Shown piece after piece: positions 44,676 to 54,627 of a DNA stretch of 64,000 nucleotides; within the stretch, counting starts at the first letter, position 1, and every line of letters begins with the position of its first letter. The notes beneath the pieces were generated by a model. That model did no database searches. It was not told the origin of the DNA and saw only the letters and a program-made list of their open reading frames with translations. Both the position numbers and the translations under genes were made by a program. This stretch comes from Macrosoma leucophasiata (lineage: Eukaryota; Arthropoda; Insecta; Lepidoptera; Hedylidae). Location: the NCBI GenBank assembly GCA_036365455.1, contig JAWQUS010000026.1, positions 13,162,001 to 13,226,000 of the forward strand, written 5' to 3'.

Positions 44676-45234
44676 TAAGCTTAATGCATTCTCTTACCTC
44701 AAAACAACATAACACAACACTACACATAACGACGGTCGAACTAGAGCATACAGCCATGAAAGAAATGATTACGTAAAACCCGTTGATTGTTCCCCGCACT
44801 AGCTAATAATCTAAGTTCTAGCCGGCTATGAAAATTCCCATGCAAATGCCTACAAAAGAGCCGTGTAACGCAAAATGGGTTTCTAAATGCAATTGTCAGG
44901 CAGATGATGCGTTTGGTGGAAGGCGGAGCGGATAGCGGGTGTGTTTCTTTTAATTTCAAATTCAAATAAGACAATTTTGATTTTGTACACTTACTTATAA
45001 TACTAGTATCTCGTCAGCACGGGATCCAATTTGAACCCCGGACCTTTGTCAGGCTTGCGCGGGGACATGGGAAGTCCAACACGTAGAGGCCCTTTCGAGA
45101 ATTTCGATCTACTTTGTTATGGGTTATATTCGGCGGGACCTCTCTCTGGCTGCATCAATAGTTAATACAGACACAGACAGACCCCGCAGAATATAATGGG
45201 ACTATTGTAATGATAAGTGATTCGCCAAACTTTG

Positions 45235-45790
45235 GGTTAAGTGGGTGAACTGGGGGGACTAGCTGGCTGGGCCTATGTAGTGAGATCCGGCACCTGCCTA
45301 TATTCAACATCTCACATTATCGAATCCTACTTTAGGCAGGTGGTGACTCGCCTCTCCTTGGTGGGCCCCCCAAACAGCCAACCCGATGGTCGACGGGGGG
45401 CAACACTGTTGAGAGAGGCTGGGGGTGTCGAGAGGTGTGGCCCCGGTTTCACCATCATGAGCGAGTAATCTCGAGCTCGGAGCGGGATTCCCCGCTATTA
45501 TGCCTTTAGACACTTCCACCCCCGAGTGTATGGCTCTTCCAGAAATTTAGACAACAGCCTATTATCTAAATTTCTGCAAATGCCATACCTCTAGCGCCCC
45601 TCTCTGACCGGCCAATGAAGGCAAGCCAGAGGTGAGAGACCTGATGCTCTGTCCGGCCGTACCTCTGTGTGGCGGACGAGGCGGAGCCCAGTTCTCTCGG
45701 AGGAACTCGAGATGATGGTAGGGGGTGGTGTCGCTACTCACCAACAGCTCGCCACAAGCTGCTCTGCCCCCATACTAGTATTATTATTAG
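45235..45790. other. GC-rich block with TAT-repeat tail
   Basis: It contains GGGCCCCCC and GGCCGGTCAGAGAGG-type segments, a hairpin CAGAAATTTAGA...TCTAAATTTCTG at 45540-45576, and ends ACTAGTATTATTATTAGTATT. Open frames overlap on both strands without domains. A retroelement 3' region is a guess. Confidence 0.3.
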
Positions 45791-45805
45791 TATTATTATT
45801 TGTAT

Positions 45806-45902
45806 TCGGGTCTGGGTGTTTGTGTATGTGTTGTATGTGTACAACGGCACCCACGACACAGATTTATACCTGCTGTGGGGCTGTGAGTGTAAAGCGTATT
45901 TA
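45806..45902 (+). repeat. SINE-F, 3' part only
   Basis: It starts at GGGTCTGGGTGTTTGTG and keeps the body end (GGGGCTGTGAGTGTAAAGCG). The tRNA-like head is missing. Confidence 0.7.
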
Positions 45903-46163
45903 GCCATTGATATACAGGGTTTTTTGTTTATTAATGTATTTAGCGTATTTATTTATAGTTATTACGGGGTCTGGTATTAGGTGAAGTTGAAATTCAACCG
46001 AGTCGACACTTGCTTGGTTCAACGTTGATATTATAATAATCTTCATTCCGCTGTTTTTCAGACACTAAGTCCCACCCGAAAGCTCCCTCCATTAAACGGC
46101 AATGTTAAGCTTACGGCTTTATTAAGTTTTAAGCGTCCTTTTGATGTTATGTTCACTTGTGTC

Positions 46164-46232
46164 TGTCGATACTGGGTGGACGTGTTTACACGTTGTTGTC
46201 GACACTGAGTGGACGTGTTTACACGTTGTTTT
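46164..46232. repeat. Two-unit tandem repeat of about 35 bp
   Basis: GTGGACGTGTTTACACGTTGTT occurs twice, each after CGA(T/C)ACTG(G/A). It contains the small palindrome CGTGTTTACACG. Confidence 0.8.
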
Positions 46233-46354
46233 GGGATAAGATTTAAATATTTAGGAAGTGTTGTCGTATGAAACGATGGAAATTGCCGACCCTCTGTTTT
46301 AGTTTTAGCTTAGCTTGGCAATTTATGTCTTTCTTTGGTCCATTATTTGTGGAA

Positions 46355-46455
46355 GTATGTATGTATCTTCACGCCAGGTCCCTTACGGGGTAGGTAGAGA
46401 GTGTGGAGCGCCCGATATTCCGGTCCTGACAAACCTCCCGTGCCTCTTCCTTTGT
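46355..46455 (-). repeat. Family H LINE, last 100 bp
   Basis: GTATGTATGTATCTTCACGCC starts the reversed tail; the match ends after GACAAACCTCCCGTGCCTC. Confidence 0.65.
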
Positions 46456-46935
46456 GGAAGTGTAATTTTCGAAAGTTGCTAATGGACATTAATCCGCACC
46501 TTGCAAGTGCTAATGCTGCAGACCATAGATATTTTAAAAGATATAAGCCTAAAAAATGTCCATTAATACATGACACGCGTTGGTTTTTTTATTTTGCTTC
46601 CACACCATACAATTACAAAAGAAAATAAATGCAAAAAGCATGTTCCATATACAATTGGCATTCCAGTTCCCACCAGTAAACATAACTAAAATATATTTCA
46701 CGATATTAATCTCAAAAAGAATGTTCCCAACTCTCTGCAGCTACCCATAAAACATATGCTACGACTACATCGTACTTCCCTCATAGGCGACACGAGAATT
46801 GAATTATGTGAATATATGTCACCGGAATCTAGTCTGAATGGCAACTAACTTTCTTTAGTGGAAAACTTTTTCCGGTGAAATTCAAGCGCTATATACTCCA
46901 ATTTTCGGAATGTAGTTTAGTAAACAAATATTCCT

Positions 46936-47106
46936 TTTTCTTTAATGGAGGTGGCAAGGAAGCATGCGGTTCATTCACATGCATTTTTTATGTTATGAAG
47001 TCGCAAACAAGCGTTCAGTTCACATTGATGGTAAGTATACTGTCTATACACATCAACATGGAACCAGAGATTTCAGTGTAGATGCGTTGCCACTCCTGAG
47101 GCCTAA
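46936..47106 (-). repeat. LINE-B 3' end pieces
   Basis: Two 3' scraps (46943 and 46990) precede a piece reaching CTGAGGCCTAA at 47106, where the Harbinger-like MITE begins. Confidence 0.55.
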
Positions 47107-48161
47107 GGGTGCATCCACATTTGACGAATGCGCCGCGAAGCTTGCGAGTTGCGTAAGCGTTGAACGCATGCATGAAATAGTAAAAAACAGAGTCCTTTAT
47201 AATATATTGCTTCAACTGTATAAAGCATTGGCGGAAAGTATCATTGCTTATGGTCTTAGCAGCTACGGTCGAACGTTCAAGTCATATATCGATCAAATAT
47301 TTAGACTACAAGTAAGAATATTAAAAGTAATTTTACCAAATAAAATAAAAACAAATTTAATTAATCATGAAATAGGAATATTTAAATACTGTAATGTTAT
47401 GCCAATACATAAGAAAGTTGAACAAATGCTAATTATTGAAAATTATCTCAAGTATAAAGATAACAAAATTATAAACCATAATATATATACTCGGCAAATA
47501 AAAAAAGGGTTCCTGCAAAAAATATCAGCAGCAAGTTTTTATGGAGAACGCACCACAGCTTTTTTATTGCCGAGATTAATAAATAAACTGCCCCCCGACC
47601 TTAAAAATAAGCTAACTAAAATTAGTGCCGTAAAATTGGAACAGCCTGTAGGGGCAAGTCCGATAACTTGTTTCTTTTGTCTGTTCGGCACCGAGTCGCC
47701 GATTGCTTACCTACTGAGTTGTTTACGCATTAGATTATTTATTTTAAATAACCCGCGTGTGATTCACATTTCGTTAGACAAACATGTTCTGCTTATTCTT
47801 GTACAACGTATCTATTACTAATAATAAGTTTAATGAGGAATTGCAACTTCCGTACAAACCATCTCTGGTTAAGGGAGTGAAGCTGATCGGCAAATATGTA
47901 TTTTACTGTGTATTCATAAATAAATAAATAAATATATTAAGCTTTGCAGTTTATTAAATATCGTATTAAATAACTGCTATAGTTTCGTGCGCCTTTTCAG
48001 CGCAACTTATACGTATATTGAGTGAGCGCGGCGCACGATCTGCGCGAACTCAATTAGCTAGCGCTAGCGCGCGGCTTGCATGCGGCGGGTAGTATGCGCA
48101 AGAAGTGCGAACAGGCGTAAGCGGATCGCGAGCTGCACCTTCGCCAGGTGTGGACGCATCC
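47107..48161. mobile_element. Harbinger-like MITE carrying a LINE insertion
   Basis: The ends are GGGTGCATCCACATTTG at the left and, from the other strand, GGATGCGTCCACACCTGG at the right. TAA lies directly outside both (47104-47106, 48162-48164), the target size of PIF/Harbinger elements. MITE sequence covers about 47107-47170 and 47940-48161 (GC-rich, with AGCGCTAGCGCGCGGC); the middle is a LINE fragment. Confidence 0.6.
47171..47935 (+). pseudogene. Jockey-like non-LTR RT, C-terminal fragment
   Basis: The frame 47171-47640 encodes LYKALAESIIAYGLSSYGRT, then FRLQVRILKVILPNK and FYGERTTAFLLPRLINKLPP. This is the segment after the RT catalytic core of Jockey-type and related non-LTR retrotransposons (the ES-I-YG motif followed by the Q-R-LK motif). 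The YxDD core is absent. The frame stays open to 47821 but drifts after about 47640, so the last 60 codons are probably not original. A 3' part with (AATA)n at 47920-47935 marks the retroposition tail. The ATG at 46964 used by the longest open frame lies in LINE-B and MITE sequence, so that 285-codon frame is a chance fusion. Confidence 0.6.
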
Positions 48162-48287
48162 TAATAAATTGCCGCCTGTAGTCACGATGCAGACGCGTTG
48201 GCCTAAAAGCCTAAATGATGAAATTTACAGGGTCATGCATCAAGTAGCCCAACAATGGCGGTCAAGCAATTAACAAATAAAATAAAT

Positions 48288-48468
48288 TAGGATGGGCAGC
48301 AGCGAATGCGATAAATCTGTCGCCATTGTGATCGTTAATCCGAATGCATAGCGGGGCGATTATGATATATTCTTCCCTAATGACGCAAAACACTGTTGGA
48401 GGCATCTTTGGGGGTAGCTTGTGTATAGGTGTAGACGTCTTACGGATTAAGTGATGACATTAGGTTCC
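48288..48468 (+). pseudogene. RTE-type LINE 3' end, degraded
   Basis: It parallels 17845-18027: GGGCAGCAG-GA, CGCCATTGTGATCG, GCGGGGCGATTATG, CCCTAATG, CACTGTTGG, GTAGACGTC, then AGTGATGACAT. No frame is intact. Confidence 0.4.
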
Positions 48469-48474
48469 ATCCAT

Positions 48475-48810
48475 CCGGAATAGGATCGTGTTGAACATCA
48501 CTATTTAGCTGCAGATGGATATCTTAGGTAATGCAACGCCTGTTCGCCGGTCGCTTGTGCTGGTCCTTCTGGCTCGGTGGAGCGCACAAAACGGTGATTA
48601 TACTGGTGATAGAGCTCCAGTGGCACTATCGTGTTCCGGTCAGGTGGTAATGTACGGCCCTGTAATTTCCGGAGAGGCGTAACACCTCAGGAGTGGTAAC
48701 GCATCTGCATTTTGACCTTGGACTTAATGTAAGTGTCTATAGGCTGCAGTCATCACTTAACATCAATGTGAACTGCATGCTTATTTACCACTTCCATATC
48801 ATAAAAAAAA
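48475..48810. repeat. LINE-B pieces: minus scrap, then plus copy
   Basis: A minus-strand scrap at 48475-48540 is followed by a plus-strand copy at 48602-48810. The latter jumps from CTCCAGTGGC straight to ACTATCGTGTTCCGG (about 65 bp deleted) and ends CATATCATAAAAAAAA. Confidence 0.65.
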
Positions 48811-49026
48811 AACGGCGCTCAAGACCAACGGATTCTCATCGGACATGACACTTCGCGGAACGAGGACCTGATCCTCGATTGAAGACACCAGGCAGGGAGC
48901 TCCTGAACACGGTTCTCCGTAGCACATCTATGTTGCAAGAAGAACCTCGGAGCCAACGCCCTTGAGCTTCGACTCTGGAATTCTACTACATAGTCTATAT
49001 GTGTCTAGTAGTATTACTATTTTTTT

Positions 49027-49076
49027 TCGTAAGTTCTTGAAGTATCAGTAGGATACTTCAAAGACTTACGAAAAGA
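49027..49076. repeat. Inverted repeat, 22-bp arms
   Basis: TTTCGTAAGTTCTTGAAGTATC and its complement lie around a 5-base spacer (AGTAG) with two adjacent mismatches. Confidence 0.7.
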
Positions 49077-49517
49077 AATACGATCGATCGGGTGATCCAC
49101 CTATTTGTAATAGTACGTAATAAGTAAAACTACGGAAACAATAGAAAATGTCACAAAATAAGTCACACATCCATAAACCCGATGATGGTAGACCTACTGG
49201 TAGTGTGAAAGTGTTATAAAATCACAAACACTTTCACTATTTTCAACTCTACGACTATGGAAATAGGCTCAGTATCGTTTGACATAAACATATTATGACA
49301 TACTATGATGCGTGTTGCACCGCGTGGGAACTCATTATGTTGCGAAGTCATTGCGAAAGAGCTGTATCATGTCATTCACTGCAATACCTATTGACATATA
49401 TTTACTTAGGGCGTAGCAACCACGCCATTTTAGGTTTACGTCGCGTCGGTTGCAATAACATAAAAATAAGATCATGTACTTAAATCAAGCTATGATACTG
49501 TCTCAGATATGTTAAGA

Positions 49518-49730
49518 TGACCCGGTTAGTCCAGCGGTGTGAAACCACCGTTAGATTCAAAGTGTCGCGGGTTCGATCGCCGCACCGGGACAAATATTTG
49601 CATGGCCTACAGATATTTATTTCGGGACTAGGTGTTTGTGTATGTGTTGTACGTGTACAACGGCATCCACGACATAGGTTTTAATACCTAATGTGGAGCT
49701 GTGAGTGGGAGCGTATTTTTTTTTTTAATT
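49518..49730 (+). repeat. SINE-F, full length
   Basis: It runs from GACCCGGTTAGTCCAGCGGTG to a T-run at 49720. B box GGTTCGATCGCCG has one change. Confidence 0.75.
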
Positions 49731-50031
49731 GGCAGTAGTTATGTATTTGAAACTTTCTTTTTGTTGTTTTTAAAGTGGTTACGCATACAGTTGACATGTT
49801 GATATCCATCTTCTACCCACTCCCATTATGGTTGAGGGCACAACGTTCGAAGTTGTTGACTATTATCCCAAGTATACCTACATACCGGGGACAATAGTCC
49901 AGTTTGGTAGATCCAACTTTGAGAAACAGGTCAATCGCCGAATCCAACTCGGTTCTGTAGCGTTTTTAAATCTACGATACATCTTCTCGTCCAATTTACC
50001 CCAGTACCGTCTCAAGACTGACACACCACTG

Positions 50032-50076
50032 AACCCACACTGATCTTAGACCTTAGGTCTTAGATCAGTGTGGGTT
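50032..50076. repeat. Near-perfect palindrome, 22-bp arms
   Basis: AACCCACACTGATCTTAGACCT and its complement surround one base, with a single mismatch. Confidence 0.85.
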
Positions 50077-50423
50077 GCCAGTGATGATATATACGGAACT
50101 GAAACTTAATCGTTCATTATGGACCTCATAAGAAGCCTTATTGGTTACATATAAACTAGAGCATCAATCTAATTTACATTCTATGTTCACGACATCAAGA
50201 TCTATTATTGAACAGGCACTAAAGATTTGAGGTCACGCGGAAAGCAATCAAAGAGCCAAGAGTTCGGAGTGATCAGTCATCGTAGAGTTCGAATCAGAAA
50301 TAAGTAAATCAAAATGAGAACGAAAGTAGTCGACATAGCCCACCAGATATGTACTCATATGTGTAATGATACATAGTCCGAAAAACCAACAGCCATTGGA
50401 GCAAAAGAGTTCTCTATTGGTGA

Positions 50424-50925
50424 CCGTGACCGCGTACCGAATGACGAAACATAGGCAAGCCCCACACGAGGTGGAAGATCGGATAAAGGTCTCGACAAAT
50501 CGCTGGATGAGGGCGGTGCAGGACCGATCGTTGTGTCAATTTTTGGGGCAGACATTTGTTCAGCAGTGAACATCTTTAGATTGAAACATAGAGCATCACG
50601 GACCACCAGTCGCGGCGGACCGGAGGGCAGTAGTCATATGCAGGCTTTCCCCTCTGTCAAAGTACAAACCCAAGTGGTCCTACGCCTGTCGCCCAGATGT
50701 TTAAATGTGTGCGTGAAATTGTTTATACATGTATTTTGTTACAGTCAAGGTGTGAGTTTCGTAGTAATAGACGATTTTTGTAGTGTGTGTTGCATACACT
50801 CGCAAAAAATTACATACTGTTTTGCATCGGTAATGAACGCTATGGCTACTCCCCTCCGGTCCGCCGCGGCGGCCGGTGGCCCGTGTTGTTTTATGGATTG
50901 GAATGCTGATGATGATGATGAAAAA
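50424..50925 (+). pseudogene. RTE-type LINE C-terminus, split by a hAT MITE
   Basis: The frame over 50500-50570 encodes NRWMRAVQDRSLCQFLGQTF, the W-RAAQDR-LW-LGEAFVQQ-type end of RTE ORFs, followed by a stop. Upstream GACCGCGTACCGAATGACGA is a degraded WRPR region. The 3' part resumes at 50904 after the MITE with TGCTGATGATGATGATGA, the ATG-repeat tail typical for these elements. This is a dead 5'-truncated copy on which a younger DNA element landed. Confidence 0.6.
50587..50895. mobile_element. hAT-type MITE (CATAGAGC family), 309 bp
   Basis: Start CATAGAGCATCACGG, end CCGTGTTGTTTTATG. Flanks GATTGAAA (50579-50586) and GATTGGAA (50896-50903) are an 8-bp duplication with one difference. The interior is collinear with 9991-10284. 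Confidence 0.8.
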
Positions 50926-50929
50926 TATT

Positions 50930-52055
50930 CACGTGCGGAACACTTACAACATGCCCAATCTATCAACTCACTCAACAGCCTACGTACCACAAAGTAATTG
51001 AGGTAGTTATGTCCTTACTATCCAGATTTTAGAATGTTTAAATAATCCACTTATATTTTGTTACAGGTAAACTAAAGTTGCGCGAAAAACGAGTATGCGC
51101 TGAGACATGGAAGTGCTGTGTCGATGTAAGTGCAATAGAATTATGGAATAATACTAAATGAGCGTTTTATATAATCGGTTCTCGCGAACTACACTCATTG
51201 AAATTGTGATTAAGGATTTATGTCGCTTAATAACATTAAATTATTTTTAGAATCAACCCGACGCTTTTCAGGCTTCCATAGTCACAGGTAGACTAAGATG
51301 ACTTTGCTCTGCGTTAGAAAATGATTTGCAGTTACTTCCGTCGATTTTGTAAACGCTTTCGAAAAGTTCAGTGTTAACACAAAATTTATAAAATATATTT
51401 TACTTTACTCCTTCTTTATTTTTCTCTTTTTATTTTACTCCCTAACACATTGCATATCAGATAAAATAAAAATGATGTTCTGATTTGAAATCTGACTGAA
51501 AATAACTTATTAATTGATCATAAACAAAACATCAAAATATCACCATCAACTATCGGTTAACAGTCGATTAGCACGTTTAGAGCCCGCCAACCATTCGTTA
51601 ATGGGCAAATAAAACAGTGGGTGTAACCAACTAATGGGATATAGTTTACAAACGTGATTGATTATATTGGTAACATATAAACTAGAGCTTCGATCTAATT
51701 TACATTCTACGTTAACCACATCTAGATCGATTATTGAACAGGCACTTGAGCTTCAAAGGCTATTTTCAAATAAGCGGTATGTTCGATTAATCACTGTTCG
51801 AATTTATCTTGACAAGAGATCGCATTGAAAGTTTTCGATATTTCACATTCAAATTCTTATTTCATTCTTTTGAAATAAGAAAAAAAAGTGGAACAAGGAC
51901 AAAGTTATCTTGATGTACATTATTTTAGTGGTGATAGAACTCGAGGATCCCGGAGGATTAGTTAACTGACGTTTTCATTCTATTTTTCATAAAAATGTGA
52001 ATAAAACACTGCTAAAAACTGGCTGCCGTCGAGATGTAGTGCAGTCAGTCAATCA
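50930..52055. other. AT-rich stretch, otherwise unrecognised
   Basis: Apart from the possible exon at 51067-51125, I see no repeat family or ORF. Confidence 0.4.
51067..51125 (+). other. Possible 59-nt coding exon
   Basis: TTATATTTTGTTACAG precedes 51067 and GTAAGT follows 51125, both good splice signals. One frame (phase 2) is open and reads KLKLREKRVCAETWKCCVD; the other two have stops. No neighbouring exon was found and no family was recognised, so this may be chance. Confidence 0.15.
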
Positions 52056-52059
52056 AAAT

Positions 52060-52195
52060 TGGCAACCGAATCCCAATAGAACCAGATATAAATGACTTTA
52101 CACCATTATCTCTGATATCCCTCTACCCGGGAATCGAACCCAGGACCCCAGTGTAGTAGTAGTGGCCTGCTACCACTAGGCTACTGAGGCAGTTA
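52060..52195 (-). repeat. SINE-G, 5' part
   Basis: The minus strand has CTGCCTCAGTAGCCTAGTGG, GTAGCAGGCCACTACTACTAC and CTGGGTTCGATTCCCGGG (B box intact). The body stops after about 60 bp. This is the best preserved head of the family. Confidence 0.75.
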
Positions 52196-52198
52196 AAA

Positions 52199-52366
52199 GA
52201 AATGTCACTGAACCAAATGTATGGCCCCGTAGTAACTATCACGGATACATAACAACTAAGGTGTGAGGGGTGGCAACGCATCTCAATTTTGACCCCTGGT
52301 CTTTGTCACCTAACATCAATGTGAAGTGAATGCTTATTTGCCACCATAATACCTAAAAAAAAAAAT
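52199..52366 (+). repeat. LINE-B 3' end, diverged
   Basis: It has the ACATAACAACTAAGGT variant and ends in an A-run at 52357-52366. Confidence 0.65.
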
Positions 52367-52752
52367 ACCTGGGACTTCACGACACTTCTGGTACTACCTG
52401 AACATAACAAGGCAATCATTATTATCTAATCACTCCATCGTTAATGCCTTCATGTTTACAATGGCAAATAAATGGCAGTAAAGAAAAACTGTTCCATTCA
52501 AAAGTAAATTATAATTCTAGAATATTCTTACCTATTTTCCTTTGAAAAGCTTTGAGCAAGGTTGAATAGCGTCACACAATAAATCAACAGTAATGGGCTT
52601 ATTTATTACGATATTAAATTATTCATATTTTCATCGAAAATCTTTCCGTGAAATATGTAATTCAACTTCTATAAATCATTATGTTATTCCAATAATAATT
52701 TTAAGAGTATCAGTAAATATGTATGTATGTAAATAAATAAAAAAAATAAAAA

Positions 52753-52756
52753 TGTA
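52753..52756. other. Target-site duplication, left
   Basis: TGTA directly outside the LTR. It equals 57788-57791. Confidence 0.75.
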
Positions 52757-53115
52757 TATAAGTCTGTTTTACTACATGAAAGAAATAAACCTTGTGTTGC
52801 TGTAAAGAAGATTTATTGTTAGTTTTTTTTATACAGAGACTATTTTATTTAGGTAATATAAAACAATATGAACTCAAACCTGTAAAGAAGAAACGACAAT
52901 GAAAGTTTATTCTTTCACTTTTAAAACATAAAATAATATAATATTAAAATTTTCATTGATTATCCAATTATCCAAACTCGTATTTAAATCTGTCATCTGA
53001 CATTCTGAATTCGTTTCTTCTTTAAAATCAGACAATTAAAAAGTTAAAAACTATAACCAAACTTCATGGTAAGTAAACACACAGAGTGCGAAGAAAGAAA
53101 TAGTATTTCTTTACA
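52757..53115 (-). repeat. 3' LTR
   Basis: In sense it starts TGTAAAGAAATACTATTT and ends AGACTTATA, so the ends are TG...TA and not TG...CA. It differs from the 5' LTR only at 52766 (plus-strand G versus A at 57438) by eye. A plus-strand TTTATT at 52812-52817 gives an AATAAA in sense that may serve in polyadenylation. Confidence 0.93.
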
Positions 53116-53124
53116 TCTCCCCCC
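53116..53124 (-). other. Polypurine tract
   Basis: In sense GGGGGGAGA directly abuts the TGTAAAG start of the 3' LTR, the position of the plus-strand DNA primer. Confidence 0.85.
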
Positions 53125-53152
53125 ATGGGGAAGAAAATTCACCCGTGAATTT

Positions 53153-54627
53153 TCACTCCTGTTCTCCATTTGATACTTGCACATTCTCATCCTCTGTTAT
53201 CTGTACTGGAATTAGTTTTGTGATATGAAAAAGATTTGACTCTGTTTTTCTATGTCCTGTATCTATCTCGTAAATTGTATTAGATTTCTTTTTAATTATT
53301 TTATATGGTCCAATTCTCAATTCATCTAGCTTTTTCCTATTTAGTTTATTCCCATTTTCTATATATACTAGATCTCCCACACTGAATTCTCTTTGTTTTC
53401 TATTCCTATCATACCTCATTTTGTTATAGAAATGTGATTTCAAGGTATTATTAAGCGCTGTTTTCTTATCTCCGATCCAGTCACTATTTATACCTCCTTG
53501 TTGTAGTTCTTTTGGTAAAACCTTAACATCTGTTCCGTATAGCAAATAACATGGTGCATAGCCAGTTACTGAGTGGTTAGTCTGATTGTATTTTTCTACA
53601 CATTCATGTGCTATTGTAGTCCACGCTCTGTTTTCTCCATCTTCATTGATTTTGCATCTAATTTTGTTAACTATCGTTTGATTCAACCTTTCATTTAGGC
53701 CATTAGAAAACGGTGCATTCACTGCTGTAAAAATTATTGTTATTTGTTTGTCAGTAAGGAATTTCTTGAATTCTTTAGAGTTTATTCCTGGATACTGGTC
53801 GGTAAGGAGCATCCCAATCTCTTCGGTTTCAGCGACCTTATTTATTAGCTTTATAAAGTCCTGTGCACCCTGGGTTTTTGATGTTATAATAAATGCATAT
53901 CTAGTGAAGTGGTCCACTAAAAGATGTATGTATTTCTTGGTTGATCTAGAACCACCAAAACCTCCAATTGTGTCTATTGATACTATTTCAAAGGGTCTTG
54001 TCGCTGGGCCTAAATATGACATTAATCCGTATTTGTGTTGTCCTCTTGTTTTGTTTTTTATGCAAATTTCACAATTCCTACAAACATTTTTAATATTTTT
54101 CGTTAAATTTTTTGTTGCGTACAGTGAACTAATAGTCGTTAGCATTTGTCCCACTCCAATGTGACATAGATCTTCATGTATTCGCTTTATAAATTTAATA
54201 CTGAATTCTTCTGTTATTATTATTTTCTCTTTGTTCCTAATTCTTTTGAAGTATAAATTGTGTTTTTTGATTATTTTATTATTGTTTCTCTGTATTTCTT
54301 TATTTTGATTCTGATCTATTACAATATCTTCTAATGTAATTAAGTTCACAACTTTCAGTTGTTCTTCTAGATTATCCTCTGGTTCTAATACAGGATTCCG
54401 ACTTAAACAGTCCGCTTCTAAATTATCTTTTCCAGGGGAATATTTGATTTTAAAATCATATTGTGAAAGGTAATAAGTCAAATCACCTAGTTCTTCGTCT
54501 GTTCTAGCTTTTAAGTTCATGTTTTCTAATGCTTTATGGTCTGTGTAGACTGTAAACGATTTACCTATCAGCCAGTACTGCCAATATCTTAGTGCTTCTT
54601 TAATAGCTAAGCATTCTAAATATATTG
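53153..54627 (-). pseudogene. pol: pol, 3' part: RNase H end and integrase
   Basis: This is the downstream half of pol, read in a frame one base off from the upstream half. Numbering from the internal ATG at 54520 (455 residues): the RNase H end is at about 1-40 (KYSPGKDNLEADCLSR). The integrase zinc domain uses H115, H120, C147 and C150. The catalytic triad is D183, D241 and E277 with exactly 35 residues between the last two, and a GPY motif is at 404-406 in the C-terminal domain. Integrase joins the element's DNA to the host chromosome in the nucleus. All expected residues are present, so this half looks functional in itself. The frame is open upstream of that ATG to about 54627, which shows it is the continuation of pol and not a separate gene. 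Confidence 0.9.

Noticed and set aside
46964..47821. Single 285-codon host gene
   Set aside because: Its start lies in LINE-B and MITE sequence, and only the middle matches a non-LTR RT end.
52060..52195. Functional tRNA gene in the SINE-G head
   Set aside because: The same head is attached to the same SINE body at 15131 and 36446.
53116..53152. env gene of an errantivirus-like element
   Set aside because: Only 37 bases separate the integrase stop from the LTR.
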